Shown piece by piece: positions 61,347 to 64,000 of a stretch of 64,000 nt of DNA. The notes below the pieces were generated by a model. It saw only the letters and a program-made list of their open reading frames with translations. It made no database searches and was not told where the DNA came from. The position numbers were made by a program, and so were the translations under genes. Source of the stretch: JALQTD01 sp965656785. GTDB taxonomy: Bacteria; Bacteroidota; Bacteroidia; Flavobacteriales_D; Sanyastnellaceae. The stretch is from positions 15,930 to 79,929 of the forward strand of contig CBFHLY010000015.1 of assembly GCA_965656785.1 (NCBI GenBank), read 5' to 3'. The first letter of the stretch is position 1. Each line of letters opens with the position of its first letter.

Positions 61347-62986
61347 GGGGGCTGGTGGTGGTGGCGTTGTTCGCAGCGGGCTGCGGGTTTCGTGGGGAGT
61401 CGGTGGATTTGATTGTGCACAACGCGCGGGTGGTGACGCTGGACCCGATGGGCACCGTGGGGCAGGCGGTCGCGGTCCGGGAGGGCCGGGTGGTGGAGGT
61501 GGGAGCGGAGCGGGCCATATTAAATAAGTATCGGGCCGGTGAAGTGGTGGATGCGGCGCAGGCGACGGTTTATCCGGGGTGGATGGATGCGCACGCGCAC
61601 TTGGTGGGGTATGCGAAGGGGTTGGGGGAAGTGGATTTGGTGGGGACGGGGAGTTGGGCGGAGGTGGTTGCGCGCGTGGAGGAGGGGGCGAATGAGCGGT
61701 CGGAGGGTTGGGTTGTGGGGAGGGGGTGGGACCAAAACGATTGGGAGCAAACGGACTATCCGACGCGGGAGTTGCTCGACGCGGCCTTTCCCGGTCGGGC
61801 GGTGGTGTTGCAGCGGGTGGATGGGCATGCGCTGGTGGCGAATGGGGTGGCTTTGAGGGCCGCGGGCATCGATGGCGGGTCGGTGTTCGATGGGGGCGAG
61901 GTCGTTCGGGACGCGGCCGGGGAGGCGACGGGGGTGCTGGTGGACGCGGCGGCGGAGGCGCTCCTTGCGGTGGTGCCGGAGCCGGACTCGTTGGCGAAGG
62001 TGGAGCTGATCAAGCGGGCGGAGGAGCGGTTGGTTGCGGCGGGATTGACGACCGTGGTGGACGCGGGGTTGCCGGTGGAGGACATCCTGCTCCTTGATGC
62101 GATGCAGCGGGCAGGGGACTTGAAGTTGCGGGTGGTGGCGATGGCGGCGGACGAGCCGCAGACATGGGATTGGTTTGCGGCGCATGAGCCGTTGGTGACG
62201 GACCGGCTCGTTGCGCGATCGGTGAAGTTCTACCTCGATGGGGCGTTGGGGTCGCGGGGCGCGGCGTTGAATGCGCCGTACGCCGATCGGCCGGATTGGA
62301 AGGGGCTGTTGTTGGAGGATTCGGCGGCGTTTGGGGAGCGGCTGGAGCGGTGCGCGGAGTTGGGGTTGCAGGCGGCGACGCATTGCATCGGTGATCGCGC
62401 GATGGATTTGGCCTTGAACCTGTATGGCCAAATCCTGGGCGGCACCAACGACCGCCGCTGGCGCATCGAACATGCTCAAGTGCTCGGGCGCGACAACCTG
62501 CCGCTCATGCGGGCCTGCAATGTGCTGCCGAGCGTTCAGCCGACGCACGCAACGAGCGACATGTACTGGGCGGGGCAGCGGTTGGGGCGGAACCGCATTC
62601 GGCGCGCTTATGCTTATAAGGACTTGCTGGAAACCAACGGGCTGATCGCGTTGGGAACCGATTTCCCCGTCGAGGCCATCGACCCGCGGGCAACCTTCTA
62701 TGCGGCGACGGCGCGCAAGGATGCCGAGGGCACGCCGGTGGGTGGCTTTCAGCCGGAGCAGGGATTGACGGCGGAGGAGGCGCTGAAGGGCATGACGCTT
62801 TGGGCTGCGATTGTGAACTTCCAGGAGGAATCTCTCGGATCGATCGAGCCGGGCAAGTGGGCGGACTTCACCATCCTCGACCGGGACGTGTTGCAGGTTT
62901 CGCCCGAACAAGCTCGGGAGTCCGCGGTCCTTGGAACGGTGGTGGCGGGGGAGTGGTTGTACCGAACGGGAAAGCTCGCGCAATGA
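61343..62986 (+). CDS. Amidohydrolase family protein (YtcJ-like), lipoprotein
   Basis: 547 residues starting at GTG (GTGA overlap with the SDR stop). The N-terminus VRGLVVVALFAAGCGF is a lipoprotein signal with Cys at the lipobox. Metal-site motifs: MDAHAHLVG, VKFYLDGALGSRGA, THCIGDRAMD, IEHAQ, and LGTDFPVE. YtcJ-type amidohydrolases act on diverse N-acyl or amide substrates; here it is predicted on the periplasmic side. The coding region is very GC-rich with strong G bias. Confidence 0.88.
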   Translation: MRGLVVVALFAAGCGFRGESVDLIVHNARVVTLDPMGTVGQAVAVREGRVVEVGAERAILNKYRAGEVVDAAQATVYPGWMDAHAHLVGYAKGLGEVDLVGTGSWAEVVARVEEGANERSEGWVVGRGWDQNDWEQTDYPTRELLDAAFPGRAVVLQRVDGHALVANGVALRAAGIDGGSVFDGGEVVRDAAGEATGVLVDAAAEALLAVVPEPDSLAKVELIKRAEERLVAAGLTTVVDAGLPVEDILLLDAMQRAGDLKLRVVAMAADEPQTWDWFAAHEPLVTDRLVARSVKFYLDGALGSRGAALNAPYADRPDWKGLLLEDSAAFGERLERCAELGLQAATHCIGDRAMDLALNLYGQILGGTNDRRWRIEHAQVLGRDNLPLMRACNVLPSVQPTHATSDMYWAGQRLGRNRIRRAYAYKDLLETNGLIALGTDFPVEAIDPRATFYAATARKDAEGTPVGGFQPEQGLTAEEALKGMTLWAAIVNFQEESLGSIEPGKWADFTILDRDVLQVSPEQARESAVLGTVVAGEWLYRTGKLAQ

Positions 62987-63642
62987 AGACGAACTGGAAA
63001 CCGTTGGCCGCTGTCGGCGTGGTGTTCGCGGTGGCGGTCACGTGGGGCGCGCTGGAGCTGATGCCCGAGCGCACGTTGCCGGTGTTGCAGCCAAGTGATT
63101 TGAATCCCGCCTTGGTGGATGCGTCGCTGCGGCATGCGGAGCGCCACCGGATTTTGCCGTTCACCTTGGTGAATCAATTGGGGGACACGGTGACGCAGGC
63201 GGATGTGGAAGGCCAAATCCTGGTGGCGGACTTCTTTTTCACCCGCTGTCCTACGATTTGTCCCGTCATGACCCAACAGCTCACCCGCGTCCAGGCCGCT
63301 TACGCGAACGAGCCGTCCCTGCGCATCCTCAGCCACAGCGTCACCCCGGCGGCCGACAGCGTGCCGATCCTGGCAGCTTACGCGGAGCGCTACGAGGCCG
63401 ATCCCTCCCGGTGGTGGTTCCTCACGGGCGAAAAAGCCCACATCTACGAACTCTCGCGCCGGAGCTATTTCTCGTGCCTGGAAGACGGCGACGGGGGACT
63501 TCAAGACTTCGTCCACACAGAAAACGTGGCCCTCATCGACCCTTCGGGCCGCATCCGCGGCATGTACGACGGCACCTCCTCCACCGAAATCGACCAGCTC
63601 ATCGACGACATCTCCGTCCTGCTCCACGCGACAGCGCCCTAA
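62983..63642 (+). CDS. SCO1/SenC family copper/thioredoxin-like protein
   Basis: 219 residues: an N-terminal signal-anchor (PLAAVGVVFAVAVTWGALEL), then a thioredoxin fold with the copper-binding CxxxC in FFTRCPTICPVM and the third ligand His in QDFVHTENVALID. SCO proteins deliver copper or reduce the CuA site of cytochrome c oxidase. It overlaps the amidohydrolase gene (ATGA) and ends the operon. No oxidase genes are in the window. Confidence 0.92.
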   Translation: MKTNWKPLAAVGVVFAVAVTWGALELMPERTLPVLQPSDLNPALVDASLRHAERHRILPFTLVNQLGDTVTQADVEGQILVADFFFTRCPTICPVMTQQLTRVQAAYANEPSLRILSHSVTPAADSVPILAAYAERYEADPSRWWFLTGEKAHIYELSRRSYFSCLEDGDGGLQDFVHTENVALIDPSGRIRGMYDGTSSTEIDQLIDDISVLLHATAP

Positions 63643-63734
63643 ATCTCAGTCCCTAATCGACACGCAATCAGTGTGCTTGCGCTTTAAGAAAAAAATATCG
63701 GCGCGAAGGTGCGGAAATAGACTCGCCTTCACAC

Positions 63735-63742
63735 TACATTTG
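63735..63742 (+). promoter_or_regulatory. Promoter unit P1, TACATTTG
   Basis: A perfect -7 box followed by CAGCCGCTTTCG. An A-tract (GCTTTAAGAAAAAAATATC) lies about 50 nt upstream. The CCGCTTT after the box recurs at P3. Confidence 0.6.
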
Positions 63743-63849
63743 CAGCCGCTTTCGAAGGAAGGCGCGTTCGTTGAGGGGCTGGGGACTTGGATTGAGGGCG
63801 GGGTTCAGCGCAAGCGACCGGGCTCGAAAAAAAAAGTTCCATCGGGGTG

Positions 63850-63879
63850 TTGTGGAAGTAAAAAACTACACTACCTTTG
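63850..63879 (+). promoter_or_regulatory. Promoter unit P2, TTG-N19-TACCTTTG
   Basis: TTG at 63850-63852 and TACCTTTG at 63872-63879. Preceded by the A-tract CGAAAAAAAAAGTTCC. The core GTTG-TGGAAG-AAAAAAC-CTACCTTTGC matches P3. Confidence 0.7.
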
Positions 63880-63951
63880 CGGCCCCTTACGAGGGTGAGG
63901 TCATTGAGGAACGGGGTTAGCGACGGGGTTCAAAATAAGTTTTGAACAACG

Positions 63952-63984
63952 TTGCATGGAAGACAAAAAACCTTCCTACCTTTG
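63952..63984 (+). promoter_or_regulatory. Promoter unit P3, TTG-N22-TACCTTTG
   Basis: TTG at 63952-63954 and TACCTTTG at 63977-63984, followed by CCCTCCGCTTTAGCAG up to the window edge. The product lies outside the window. Confidence 0.7.
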
Positions 63985-64000
63985 CCCTCCGCTTTAGCAG

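Larger units (their letters stand above)
63643..64000. other. 358-bp region with three tandem promoters and no gene
   Basis: No coding sequence that I can support. The region holds three similar promoter units with A-tracts upstream, described individually. Confidence 0.6.

Noticed and set aside
61520..62983. 487-codon Arg/His-rich frame opposite the amidohydrolase
   Set aside because: Artefact of the G-biased amidohydrolase gene on the plus strand.
63671..63898. 75-residue ORF near the right edge
   Set aside because: Crosses the promoter array; composition is not coding-like and there is no homology.
1..64000. CRISPR arrays, tRNA genes, prophage or toxin-antitoxin systems
   Set aside because: I looked for regular repeats, cloverleaf-like sequences and small paired regulators and saw none that I could support. 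The tail-fibre-like protein at 35837 is not accompanied by other phage genes.

Overview
The window is about 64 kb of GC-rich (near 60% by eye) bacterial chromosome, most likely from a high-GC member of the Bacteroidota (Flavobacteriales-like). The evidence is a gldA-like ABC ATPase, proteins with type IX secretion C-terminal signals (36823, 49691, 59577), DUF4834/YfhO, DUF4924, DUF6122 and DUF6671 genes, the miaB-sigma54 activator-lptE-secG-groESL neighbourhood, TAnnTTTG promoters, and almost no Shine-Dalgarno sequences. I see no tRNA, rRNA, CRISPR array or intact insertion sequence inside the window.

Layout. 1-3.7 kb: topA (truncated at the left edge), divergent from a GT-C membrane glycosyltransferase. 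3.7-10.2 kb: miaB, a receiver-less sigma-54 activator, lptE, a conserved helical-repeat protein, secG, then groES-groEL behind a strong hairpin. 10.3-12.7 kb: gldA-like ATPase, rsgA and convergent cysQ. 12.7-17 kb: a TPP riboswitch in front of a TonB-dependent receptor (predicted thiamine uptake), then a GGGP synthase/alpha-beta hydrolase pair. 17-24 kb: carB, DUF4834, YfhO and a FemAB/GNAT protein. 24-29 kb: an outer-membrane barrel, a DUF1853 PD-(D/E)XK-like protein, a Skp/OmpH-like chaperone and DUF4924.

29.4-34.3 kb is the most unusual part. It is a tightly overlapping operon encoding a ThiF/E1-like enzyme, an acyltransferase with an autoinducer-synthase-like look, a 7TMR-DISM sensor histidine kinase, a response regulator and, slightly apart, a degenerate receiver-like protein. 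I propose it makes and senses a small molecule; this is inference.

35.8-43.5 kb is an accessory surface-protein island with falling GC: a tail-fibre-like secreted protein, a T9SS cargo with a glycosidase-like core, an outer-membrane barrel and two FISUMP-type lipoproteins. A 120-bp inverted-repeat element, probably an IS/MITE relic, lies at its right edge. 43.7-49.6 kb is a fatty-acid beta-oxidation operon (marR, fused hydroxyacyl-CoA dehydrogenase/enoyl-CoA hydratase, thiolase, acyl-CoA dehydrogenase) with a 12-bp palindrome upstream. 49.7-63.6 kb holds a secreted M43 protease, DUF6122, DUF6671-pyrC, lolD, sucC, an O-methyltransferase, Cys-rich and T9SS secreted proteins, SUI1/YciH, an RlmL-like methyltransferase, and an SDR-amidohydrolase-SCO1 operon.

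The last 360 bases hold no gene. They hold three tandem homologous promoters with A-tracts, which suggests a strongly expressed stable-RNA operon just beyond the right edge. Across the window the octamer GGCCAAAT/ATTTGGCC occurs far more often than base composition predicts.
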